Positions 1-7,240 of a DNA stretch of 64,000 nucleotides are shown one piece after another; position 1 is the first letter of the stretch; every line of letters begins with the position of its first letter. Below the pieces are notes generated by a model. That model had not been told where the DNA came from. It searched no databases and worked only from the letters and a program-made list of their open reading frames with translations. Origin of the DNA: Candidatus Aenigmatarchaeota archaeon. Lineage in GTDB: Archaea; Aenigmatarchaeota; Aenigmatarchaeia; QMZP01; QMZT01. The DNA lies in contig JAFGCI010000001.1 of the NCBI GenBank assembly GCA_016932735.1, forward strand, positions 1 through 64,000, in the 5' to 3' direction. Both the position numbers and the translations under genes were made by a program.

Positions 1-77
1 ATATAAGGCCTTCATACCGATACCGGTTAAACAATTGTTTGAATTAAACAGTTATATGCTTTAGAGTAAAGTTTCGA

Positions 78-101
78 CTCCCCCCGCTTTCGCGGGAGGA
101 G
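78..101 (-). terminator. 3' hairpin with GAAA tetraloop
   Basis: Arms 78-87 and 92-101 pair over ten positions with one mismatch. Read on the minus strand the four-base loop is GAAA, a stable GNRA tetraloop. It lies 34 nt beyond the stop of the minus-strand gene ending at 135, so it probably caps the 3' end of that transcript. No long T tract follows, so stability or processing is as likely as termination. The flanking 1-77 shows no gene. Confidence 0.4.
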
Positions 102-134
102 CCGAGAGGGTGGTGGGGTTGAAAAACAAGATTA

Positions 135-518
135 CTATGCCGCTTTAGCTGATTGTGCCTGAGCCGCCTCTTCAATCTGTTTGAAAATAGGCTCATATTT
201 ACTCTTCAGACCGGGATCTTTCTTTAGACCAAGTTTATCTATCTCTGCAGACGGAAGCTGAATAATCAGACTCTGGTATAATGCTGCTCCCTCCTTAGAA
301 TTTAAAAGACCCATCGTCTGCTCGCCTACGGGAGCAATAACATAATTACCTTCCTGAATACCCATTACTCTGTAGCCTTCAAAGTCTTTCTGCAGAGCTT
401 TTAAAGAATCGCCAGCGCCACTTTTTTTACCTAATTGACTGAGAAGTCCGCTATAAACATTATCCAAAGCTTCATTTTTCCTGAAATAGCTGCCCTTTTG
501 GAAAGAATAATCACTCAT
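135..518 (-). CDS. Hypothetical protein, 127 aa
   Basis: This protein is not recognised. It is soluble, without a signal peptide or membrane segment. It is lysine- and glutamate-rich with an Ala/Gln-rich tail, and looks mostly helical. I chose the ATG at 518, which has GGTG about 8 nt upstream, over the GTG nine bases earlier. It is a single-gene unit, divergent from top6B, with a GNRA-loop hairpin downstream. No function can be assigned. Confidence 0.6.
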   Translation of the reverse strand: MSDYSFQKGSYFRKNEALDNVYSGLLSQLGKKSGAGDSLKALQKDFEGYRVMGIQEGNYVIAPVGEQTMGLLNSKEGAALYQSLIIQLPSAEIDKLGLKKDPGLKSKYEPIFKQIEEAAQAQSAKAA

Positions 519-675
519 AAACAACACCGCACTCTATACAATATAGATAGAATAAAGCTTTATAAATGTATGCTTTTTTGTTACTTCCAGAAGGTTAATT
601 TTTGTTATTATCTGTTATAGTTCTCTGATTAATAAAAATGTGCGTCCATAATATTCTTACGGGGTAGGTAAGGGA

Positions 676-2241
676 ATGTGCGCAAATGCAGAGGAAATGG
701 CCCAGTTTCAGAAAGAGATAAGCATATCCGAATTCTTCGAGAAGAACAGACACCTTCTTGGCTATGACAACAAGATCAAGGCACTTCTGACGATAGTAAA
801 GGAGGCGGTCGATAACGCCTTAGACGCATGCGAAGAGGCACGCATCTTGCCTGATATTTACCTTCAGATTAAGCAGGTTGACGAAGAAAAGTACGAAATT
901 ATTATACAGGACAACGGCCCAGGCATAGTCGAGAAGCAGATACCGAAGATATTCGGGAAGTTACTATACGGAAGCAAGTTCCACCGCCACAGGCAGTCCA
1001 GAGGCCAGCAGGGGATAGGCATAAGCGGTGTGGTTCTCTACGCCCAGCTGACGACAGGAATGCCGACTGTTATCGAGAGCGCTATAGGCGACGGGAATAT
1101 TCATAATTATAAGCTTCGGATAGAGGTCGGAAGAAACGAGCCTAAAATTGTCGAGAAATCCACAAATCCGGAGACTGAGGGATGGAGAGGAACAAGGCTG
1201 AGGTTCGTTGTGGAGGCCGTTTACAGGGAGCATAAGCAGTCTGTTCTTGAGTACCTGAGGCAGACTGCCATAGCAAACCCTTTCGCTAACATCACTTTTG
1301 ACTCTCCAAACGGGAGAAACGAGTTCAAAAGGGGAATAGACTTCCTTCCGAAAGAGCCTAAAGCCATACAGCCTCATCTGGAAGGCGTTGAGATTGGCAT
1401 CTTGTCAAGAATGGCCCATCAGACAGTCGCAAGGACTGTCGAGAATTTCTTTATTGAAGATTTCACCCGTGTCGGAAAGGTAACTGCCGGAGATATTTGC
1501 AGCAAGGCCGGAGTCGACCCAAAAACAAAACCAAAAAGCCTCACTCACGAGGACTTTGAGAAGTTAATAAAGGCCATAAAGAAAGTAAAGCTGATAAACC
1601 CCCCCATGGACTGTCTTTCTCCTTTGGGCACAGAAGCAGTGATAAGCGGCCTTAAAAAGGAGCTCGATCCCATTTGGGTCGATGCCGTTGTAAGATCGCC
1701 TTCCGTCTATAGGGGATGGCCCTTCCAGATTGAAGTAGGTATTGCTTACGGCGGTTCTGTTAAGGAATCAAAGGTCATGAGACTTGCTAACAGGGTTCCG
1801 TTGCTATATATGGCAGGAGACTGTGCAATAACAAAGTCGGTAAATCAGATAGACTGGAAGAACTATAAATTATCATCGAAAGATCTTTCAGAAGACCCTA
1901 TTTCAATCTTCGTTCACATGGTCTCTGTCTGGGTTCCTTTCACTTCAGAATCCAAGGAGGCAGTAGCCTCTTATCCTGAGATTATCAAGGAGATAAAGCT
2001 CGCGCTTCAGGAATGCGCAAGGAAGTTGGGATTATTCCTTTCAGGCCAGATAAAGGCCAGGGAAGTCCACGAGAGGAAAAAAACGCTTGAAAAGTATGTT
2101 GATGATATTGCTACGGCTCTTTCCAACCTTTCCGGTGAGGAGAGAGCAAAGATAGAGAAGGCCATGATGGAAATGATAAAATGGCGATGGGGAGATATCG
2201 ATGAGCAAAGAGATGGAAAAGAACCTAAGGAAGATGGCTAA
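676..2241 (+). CDS. top6B: DNA topoisomerase VI subunit B
   Basis: ATPase subunit of the type IIB topoisomerase VI, which drives ATP-dependent strand passage to relax supercoils and decatenate DNA. The N-terminal GHKL fold is clear: N-box EAVDNALDA (residues 43-51), DNGPGI (79-84) and the ATP-lid motif GQQGIG (110-115). The H2TH and transducer regions follow. The length of 521 aa is normal for the family. GGTAAGGG precedes the ATG at 676. The 3' end overlaps top6A by 41 nt, so the two subunits are translationally coupled as in most archaea. Confidence 0.97.
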   Translation: MCANAEEMAQFQKEISISEFFEKNRHLLGYDNKIKALLTIVKEAVDNALDACEEARILPDIYLQIKQVDEEKYEIIIQDNGPGIVEKQIPKIFGKLLYGSKFHRHRQSRGQQGIGISGVVLYAQLTTGMPTVIESAIGDGNIHNYKLRIEVGRNEPKIVEKSTNPETEGWRGTRLRFVVEAVYREHKQSVLEYLRQTAIANPFANITFDSPNGRNEFKRGIDFLPKEPKAIQPHLEGVEIGILSRMAHQTVARTVENFFIEDFTRVGKVTAGDICSKAGVDPKTKPKSLTHEDFEKLIKAIKKVKLINPPMDCLSPLGTEAVISGLKKELDPIWVDAVVRSPSVYRGWPFQIEVGIAYGGSVKESKVMRLANRVPLLYMAGDCAITKSVNQIDWKNYKLSSKDLSEDPISIFVHMVSVWVPFTSESKEAVASYPEIIKEIKLALQECARKLGLFLSGQIKAREVHERKKTLEKYVDDIATALSNLSGEERAKIEKAMMEMIKWRWGDIDEQRDGKEPKEDG

Positions 2242-3286
2242 AGAAATTGTAGAGCAGATTTATGCGAAGAAAAACCCTTCAATAGAGCTTCCTGTAAGGA
2301 CACTTTCCAACGTCTACTTTGATGAGGACGAAAAGCTCATAAAAATGGGCGACAGAACAAGCTCCAGAACATACATGAACATGTCTCATACGAAAAAATT
2401 CATGCAGACAATTCTTGTTGCCAATGAATGCAAAAAGATAATAGACCAGGGTGTAACGACCTCTGTCAGGGATCTTTATTACGCTTTAAAGCACACGATA
2501 AAGGGAACGCATGAGAACACTTTTGATGAGCAGTCTGAATCGGATCCGATAATAGAGGATCTTGAAGCCACCCTTAACACGCTCAGGGAAGAGCTCAACC
2601 TGAAAACAGACAGGAAAGGCTATCTTGCAGGCGGAATAATGATAAATGACAGCGGGGACCTTATCAACTGCAGGAAGATGGGCTCTTCCGGATGGGCTAT
2701 ACCAAGCAATGTCGAGCCTGAAGTGATAAACTTTGAGGACGTTTCGGCAGATTATGTTCTTGTCATAGAGAAAGATGCAGTCTGGCAGCGTCTGAATGAA
2801 GACAAGTTCTGGAGAGACCATAACTGCATAATAATAACCGGGAAGGGCCAGGCCGCAAGAGGCACAAGACGCCTTATTAACAGGCTTAACACCGAACAGA
2901 AGCTCCCTGTCTACGTCATTGCCGATGCTGATCCTTGGGGATATTACATTTATTCGGTTATCAAGCAGGGTTCAATTAACCTGTCGTTTTTGTCGGACAG
3001 GCTCGGAACTCCCGGAGCCAAGTTTTTGGGACTTACCACTCAGGACCTGACGGAGTTTGACATACCAAGAACAGTCTCTATCAAACTGACAAAGGAAGAT
3101 CAGAAAAGGATAAATGAGCTCATGAAATATGTCTGGTTCAAGCCGAAGGAATGGCAAAAAGAGCTGGAACATATGCTCAAATCTGACTTCAAATTAGAGC
3201 TTGAAGCACTTTCAGCGAAAGGAATAAAGTACATCTCTAAGGAATACCTTCCGAAGAAGATTGAAGAGAAGAAGTTCTTACCTTGA
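2201..3286 (+). CDS. top6A: DNA topoisomerase VI subunit A
   Basis: Catalytic Spo11-like subunit that makes the double-strand break through a 5'-phosphotyrosine link. The WHD/CAP motif RDLYY (residues 90-94) holds the catalytic tyrosine; by comparison with Spo11 it should be Tyr94. The TOPRIM domain shows the acidic metal ligands in VLVIEKDAV and DADPWG. The length of 361 aa is typical. GGGGAG lies about 7 nt before the ATG, inside the end of top6B. It converges with a small minus-strand gene ending 5 nt away. Confidence 0.97.
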   Translation: MSKEMEKNLRKMAKEIVEQIYAKKNPSIELPVRTLSNVYFDEDEKLIKMGDRTSSRTYMNMSHTKKFMQTILVANECKKIIDQGVTTSVRDLYYALKHTIKGTHENTFDEQSESDPIIEDLEATLNTLREELNLKTDRKGYLAGGIMINDSGDLINCRKMGSSGWAIPSNVEPEVINFEDVSADYVLVIEKDAVWQRLNEDKFWRDHNCIIITGKGQAARGTRRLINRLNTEQKLPVYVIADADPWGYYIYSVIKQGSINLSFLSDRLGTPGAKFLGLTTQDLTEFDIPRTVSIKLTKEDQKRINELMKYVWFKPKEWQKELEHMLKSDFKLELEALSAKGIKYISKEYLPKKIEEKKFLP

Positions 3287-3291
3287 GTTTA

Positions 3292-3564
3292 TCAGTTCCT
3301 TGGTGTATACCATCGCAAATTCCCTAATTTTTTTTCAGTAACTGTACGCCCTGCATTACAATCATTGCATCTGATTATCGCTTGTTTGAGACCGGCCGCT
3401 TTAATCGCTGCTTCTGGACTCACATTATTATGTCCTTCATAGTTAACAATATCCAGATTATAAACATCGTTCCCACTTCCACATCCACATACTTCAGGCA
3501 ATCCATTTCTACCTAACAATAAAACTTCAAAAGGACAATATCCTAAACCCCCGTTTTCAACCAT
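3292..3564 (-). CDS. Hypothetical Cys-rich protein, possible zinc binder
   Basis: A 90-aa protein not recognised. It carries Cys10, a CxC pair (26/28) and a C-terminal CNDC (CxxC) near residue 66, a pattern compatible with one structural zinc site. There is no signal peptide or membrane segment. The ATG at 3564 has a TATA-like box (3585-3592) about 25 nt upstream, so it is probably a leaderless single gene. It is the most downstream member of a minus-strand block of unrecognised genes (3.3-5.4 kb). Confidence 0.6.
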   Translation of the reverse strand: MVENGGLGYCPFEVLLLGRNGLPEVCGCGSGNDVYNLDIVNYEGHNNVSPEAAIKAAGLKQAIIRCNDCNAGRTVTEKKLGNLRWYTPRN

Positions 3565-3584
3565 ATTACTATTTTAGAGTGATG

Positions 3585-3592
3585 ATTTAAAT
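3585..3592 (-). promoter_or_regulatory. TATA box for the 3292-3564 gene
   Basis: ATTTAAAT centred about 25 nt before the ATG at 3564, the spacing expected for an archaeal leaderless promoter. Confidence 0.5.
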
Positions 3593-3605
3593 ATGTTAAT
3601 ACCAA

Positions 3606-4130
3606 TCAGGATGTATAGCTGTGATAATTGTATTTTTCGTTGGTTTCTTCAAAAAGCCGGCGTGCAAAACCTCCGAGATGTCTTATTTTTAATTCGCTTC
3701 TATTTTTAGAACCCATAAACTGCTTGTAAGGTATAGGTTTGAACTCCTTTACCCTCCTACCGTCATTATCAACCAATACAGGAATGACGGAAAATACATT
3801 CTGCAAATGCCAGGAGCCATGGTTGGATTCCGAGACCTTTCTTATATAAGCCTCTTCAGTTTTTAGGGGAAGACCATAGCCGTATTTGCCTCCAAACATC
3901 TTTAGTCTGGCTTTTAATAGCCTTGCACATGTCCTCGGACCGAACTGTGGATACGGTTCTGTGAATCTTCTAGAAGCCAAATCATTGACTATTTCTTTTG
4001 CTCTTTCGTATTCAAACGTAGGGGTTTCAGTATATGTATTTTTATGAAAAAAACCGCCCTGAGCTACGTAACAGGGCCTGCCAGTGAGGCCGGAAATTCC
4101 ATGAATTACATATTTAATAGAGCCTTCCAT
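3606..4130 (-). CDS. Hypothetical protein, 174 aa
   Basis: Not recognised. It is a basic soluble protein rich in Arg, Lys and Tyr, with a central segment rich in Arg and Gly/Tyr residues and no membrane segment. A longer reading from a TTG at 4196 exists, but TATA-like AT tracts (4163-4180) lie inside that extension and 33-50 nt before the ATG at 4130, so I chose 4130. It lies between two other orphan genes on the same strand. Confidence 0.55.
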   Translation of the reverse strand: MEGSIKYVIHGISGLTGRPCYVAQGGFFHKNTYTETPTFEYERAKEIVNDLASRRFTEPYPQFGPRTCARLLKARLKMFGGKYGYGLPLKTEEAYIRKVSESNHGSWHLQNVFSVIPVLVDNDGRRVKEFKPIPYKQFMGSKNRSELKIRHLGGFARRLFEETNEKYNYHSYTS

Positions 4131-4247
4131 GTCTAACACGTTGCCATTTATTGATGATAAATAATTTAAACTTTTAAATAGTTTTGTTACTAACAAAAAA
4201 CAAAATTAATCTTACGTTATGGAAATTCTGTGAACGCAACAGAATTT

Positions 4248-4859
4248 TTATATAAAAGAACGCTCTTCAGCTTCTGAAACGTGTTTCAGATTAAATACGA
4301 AACGAGCCTGTTGCCCTGTCTTTCTGGAAACTTCCATAAAAGGAGGCAAAGCTATTATTGATTCTTCAGAATATCCGCCTCCTAAAATAAACGGACTGCT
4401 GTATACAATTGAAATTTCGCCGGGTTTCCTTCTGTTATGAAAATCTATGCTACGTACAGGAGCAATTATTCTATTATAACTATCTTCTTTTGTAGCTTTG
4501 ATAATATTTTTTATGACACTGTTAGCCCAGTCATGTGGATGAAAAAAATTAACTTCTTCAATACCATCTGAGTATTCTCCATTATAAAGGCATCCTGACA
4601 GAATTTTTTTCTTGTTTTTATCAATTATATGTGCCCTGCTACCGGTTATAAGATTGAGGAATATTTCGTGACTATAATCTGAAGTTACTCTGCCGTTTCC
4701 GACATCTCCGAATTTAAGTGTTATATAATCTTCATTAGCGAAGTCTTTTCTAAAGCGCTCTACCACGTTATGAGCGAACTGCCCAGCCAATCTGCCTTTG
4801 GCCGTTAAACAACCAACCTGGCCGACATTTGAGCCATATATGGTCCGTGATAGATACAT
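4248..4859 (-). CDS. Hypothetical protein, 203 aa
   Basis: Not recognised. It is a soluble mixed alpha/beta protein with scattered Gly-rich turns (FILGGGY near residue 160) and no signal peptide or transmembrane helix. A strong Shine-Dalgarno (GGAGAGG) sits about 6 nt before the ATG at 4859, so it is translated from a longer transcript. The likely unit is 5417 to 4248, with the two small genes at 5024 and 4914 upstream. No function is proposed. Confidence 0.6.
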   Translation of the reverse strand: MYLSRTIYGSNVGQVGCLTAKGRLAGQFAHNVVERFRKDFANEDYITLKFGDVGNGRVTSDYSHEIFLNLITGSRAHIIDKNKKKILSGCLYNGEYSDGIEEVNFFHPHDWANSVIKNIIKATKEDSYNRIIAPVRSIDFHNRRKPGEISIVYSSPFILGGGYSEESIIALPPFMEVSRKTGQQARFVFNLKHVSEAEERSFI

Positions 4860-4913
4860 TGAAAACCTCTCCTCTAATTAAGTTTCTGTAAATCGTTTAA
4901 AGGCCGAATCATC

Positions 4914-5015
4914 TCATCCCGCAAACGCCTTACTCTCATCTTCTATGGAAATCCTTAAGGCCATGAATTCGTCCATGTCTTCAAGACCTAATAAGTTTTT
5001 ATCCCTTCTCATCAT
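4914..5015 (-). CDS. Small protein, 33 aa
   Basis: A short reading frame starting ATGATG, with AGGTGA placed 5 nt upstream. That ribosome-binding site overlaps the stop codon of the preceding 58-aa gene (TAGGTGATTTTATG), an arrangement typical of coupled genes. The peptide is acidic, with basic residues at its N-terminus and several methionines. It is not recognised. Support comes from context and the ribosome-binding site only. Confidence 0.4.
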   Translation of the reverse strand: MMRRDKNLLGLEDMDEFMALRISIEDESKAFAG

Positions 5016-5023
5016 AAAATCAC

Positions 5024-5200
5024 CTAATATATCGACCATTCCCCATAAACGGGGTCGCCCCAGTTAGCATTTTTATCCTTTGTAGTCTTTGTTGAAAGCA
5101 ACCGGTAATCCGTTTCCACTGACCTTATTTTATCATATACAGACCTTGTTACCCTGACCAAAGGTTTCCGGTCATCTTTTACTGCCAAGTCGCATTCCAT
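5024..5200 (-). CDS. Hypothetical small protein, 58 aa
   Basis: A charged soluble protein of unknown function. The ATG at 5200 is preceded by a very good ribosome-binding site (AAAGGAGAGGTG, 4 nt spacing), so I reject the TTG start 57 nt earlier. It sits in a tight minus-strand series of small genes between the 32-aa Cys-rich frame upstream and the 33-aa frame downstream. Confidence 0.55.
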   Translation of the reverse strand: MECDLAVKDDRKPLVRVTRSVYDKIRSVETDYRLLSTKTTKDKNANWGDPVYGEWSIY

Positions 5201-5318
5201 TTTCACCTCTCCTTTATCCGCTACGACGACGTACTGAATCACCGGCAGAAAGCACAAAAATAATATCGCTTATTCTCCACGGCGAATCAGAAAGAAAGCA
5301 GAACGAATCAAATGCCGT

Positions 5319-5417
5319 TCAGCACTTTACGCCGCAGAGAACGTGATATGCATTGCAGCCAATAATGAGGTCTGACATAGACTTCTTTGTTCCCCACATT
5401 GAGCAGCAATTACTCAT
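5319..5417 (-). CDS. Candidate Cys-rich mini-protein, 32 aa
   Basis: A reading frame of 32 codons with five cysteines (positions 4, 5, 21, 28 and 32). Its ATG at 5417 lies about 27 nt below a TATA box on the minus strand (5441-5448), the geometry of a leaderless archaeal gene. No Shine-Dalgarno is present. The peptide could bind a metal or form disulfides. It heads the minus-strand block that continues to 4248. Coding status is inferred from promoter spacing and cysteine content alone. Confidence 0.38.
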   Translation of the reverse strand: MSNCCSMWGTKKSMSDLIIGCNAYHVLCGVKC

Positions 5418-5440
5418 AACATTGTTTTTGTCGAATAACT

Positions 5441-5448
5441 CTTAAATA
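5441..5448 (-). promoter_or_regulatory. TATA box for the minus-strand small-gene block
   Basis: TATTTAAG on the minus strand. The predicted transcription start falls at about 5418, next to the ATG at 5417. Confidence 0.45.
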
Positions 5449-5472
5449 CGTTTACGCAGTTACAAGGTACTG

Positions 5473-5480
5473 TTTAAATT
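5473..5480 (+). promoter_or_regulatory. TATA box for the LOG-family gene
   Basis: TTTAAATT centred about 27 nt before the ATG at 5503, predicting a leaderless transcript. It is divergent from the minus-strand promoter at 5441-5448. Confidence 0.5.
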
Positions 5481-5502
5481 TTTTGACTTTATCTATATAG
5501 AT

Positions 5503-6078
5503 ATGAAAATAGGAATTTTCGGCTCATCTTCTAATGATATGAAAGAAACAGTCCGGACGAGCGCGAGAAGGCTCGGTTCGGAAATTGCAAAGAGCGGGCA
5601 TACACTGGTTACTGGAGCCTGCTCAGGGATACCGCATGAAGCTGTAATGGGAGCTTACAGCTCCGGCGGAAGGATAGTTGGATTCTCGCCGGCTACAGAC
5701 CTTCATGACCATGTAACGAAGTTCAATTACCCAACCGAAGGCTATACACAGATGATTTTTCTGTCACCTGAATTCGAGTATAAGGATGATATTGCCATGT
5801 CAGCCAAGTATAGGAGCATATATGCGGTAGCAAGCTGTGATGTAGTGATTATAGTCGGGGGCAGTCTGGGAACAATGGCCGAATTTGCCATTGCTCTTGA
5901 TGCCGGGAAAGCAATAGGAATCCTGGAAGGAAGCGGAGGAATAACAAACAGTTCAATAGACGCCCTTCTTGCGGATTCTGAAAGGAGCAGGGCAAAAATA
6001 TTCAGGCACTCGGACCCTTCCACTCTTTTAAGGAAACTAATAGAAGTGGATGAACAGGATAAGCACATCACTTTCTGA
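5503..6078 (+). CDS. LOG/SLOG-family Rossmann protein
   Basis: Member of the LOG (formerly lysine-decarboxylase-like, TIGR00725-type) family of nucleotide-binding Rossmann proteins. The signature regions are the early GIFGSSS strand-loop, TGACSGIPHEA (residues 37-47) and GGSLGTMAE (119-127), which matches the family motif GGxGTxxE with one insertion. Characterised relatives release the base from nucleoside monophosphates, but many members have unknown substrates. The 191-aa length is normal. It is monocistronic and leaderless, followed by nop5 with its own promoter. Confidence 0.8.
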   Translation: MKIGIFGSSSNDMKETVRTSARRLGSEIAKSGHTLVTGACSGIPHEAVMGAYSSGGRIVGFSPATDLHDHVTKFNYPTEGYTQMIFLSPEFEYKDDIAMSAKYRSIYAVASCDVVIIVGGSLGTMAEFAIALDAGKAIGILEGSGGITNSSIDALLADSERSRAKIFRHSDPSTLLRKLIEVDEQDKHITF

Positions 6079-6128
6079 TACCTTTTAAATAATTCTTTTT
6101 CTATATACTATCAGATTTAGGTGTTAAA

Positions 6129-7220
6129 ATGAGAATTTATGTTGCTACGTGCCTTATCGGAAGCTTTGCCTTTGATAAGGATAAGAATATTCTGCTTTAC
6201 AAGCTCTTCCCAAAAGACGTCGAACTCATTTCCGACAGGCTTGCTGAAGCCGATAGGAAGGAAATAACATCCGAAGAAAGGGAAATTGTCGAGGAGCTCA
6301 AGGAAAGCGGGGCACAGGAAGTCGTCTGGGACAAGGCAGACCAGATAGAAGGTATTTCATGCATCCAGAAGGAAGACAATCCGGCCCAGCAGATTCTGAG
6401 AGACGAATTCAGGAAGCTTGCAATAGACCTTAAATGGACCAACAGCCAGGCAGAGATTAACCAGATGCTGACAAAGGTCAATATTGAGCTTTCAAAAAAG
6501 AAGCTGAGGCAGACCAAGAAAGACATAATACTGATTCAGGTTGTCAACACATATGACAGCATTGAGGAGAACATGAATACCATATCCGAGCATATTCGCG
6601 AATGGTATGGGCTTTACTTCCCAGAGTTAACAAAGAGTGTTGCAGACCACCAGAAATTCATAGAACTCGTCGCAAAATACGGAACAAGGGAGAACTTCAG
6701 GGAAGACAAGCTCTCTGAAATAGCAAAGAAATCCGCAGGCATGGATTTTGACAGCAACGACATCAAAGCGATTTCGGATTTTGCCGAGACGATGAAGATA
6801 ATGTACCAGACAAAGGAAAAATTATCACAGTATGTCGAGAAGCTCGCAACAGAAATCGCCCCTAATGCATCCGCCATTGCAACGCCCATAATCACTGCAA
6901 GAATGATTTCGCTTGCTGGCGGAATTGAAAGAATGGCCAAGATGCCTTCCTCAACAATACAGCTTCTGGGAGCAGAGAGAGCTTTGTTCAGGCATCTGAA
7001 GGGACAAGGCAGAGCCCCGAAATACGGCGTTCTTTTCCTGCACCCTTATGTGCAGAACTCGCCAAAAGCGATACGCGGAAAAGTTGCAAGATTGCTCGCA
7101 TCCAAAATCAGCCTTGCGGTTAAGATAGACAAATATTCAAAGAAAGACCAGTCCGCACAGATGAAAAAAGAAGTCGCAAGAAAGATTGACGAGCTTCAGA
7201 AAACCGCAAAAAAGAAATGA
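6129..7220 (+). CDS. nop5: Nop5/Nop56 C/D-box sRNP core protein
   Basis: Scaffold protein of the archaeal box C/D RNP that guides 2'-O-methylation of rRNA and tRNA; it bridges L7Ae-bound sRNA and fibrillarin. The N-terminal fibrillarin-binding domain, the central coiled coil and the Nop domain with the conserved GRAPKYGVLF segment and basic C-terminus are all present. The length of 363 aa is normal. A TATA box at about 6083-6091 and GGTG before the ATG suggest its own promoter. Fibrillarin, usually the next gene, is absent here; gyrA converges instead. Confidence 0.93.
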   Translation: MRIYVATCLIGSFAFDKDKNILLYKLFPKDVELISDRLAEADRKEITSEEREIVEELKESGAQEVVWDKADQIEGISCIQKEDNPAQQILRDEFRKLAIDLKWTNSQAEINQMLTKVNIELSKKKLRQTKKDIILIQVVNTYDSIEENMNTISEHIREWYGLYFPELTKSVADHQKFIELVAKYGTRENFREDKLSEIAKKSAGMDFDSNDIKAISDFAETMKIMYQTKEKLSQYVEKLATEIAPNASAIATPIITARMISLAGGIERMAKMPSSTIQLLGAERALFRHLKGQGRAPKYGVLFLHPYVQNSPKAIRGKVARLLASKISLAVKIDKYSKKDQSAQMKKEVARKIDELQKTAKKK

Positions 7221-7240
7221 AATAATAAAAAAAGGGACAT

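Noticed and set aside
61-110. Sequence resembling a tRNA T-arm (GTTTCGACTCC)
   Set aside because: The bases on either side do not pair as a T-stem and no acceptor or anticodon arm is found; the region is better explained as a hairpin.
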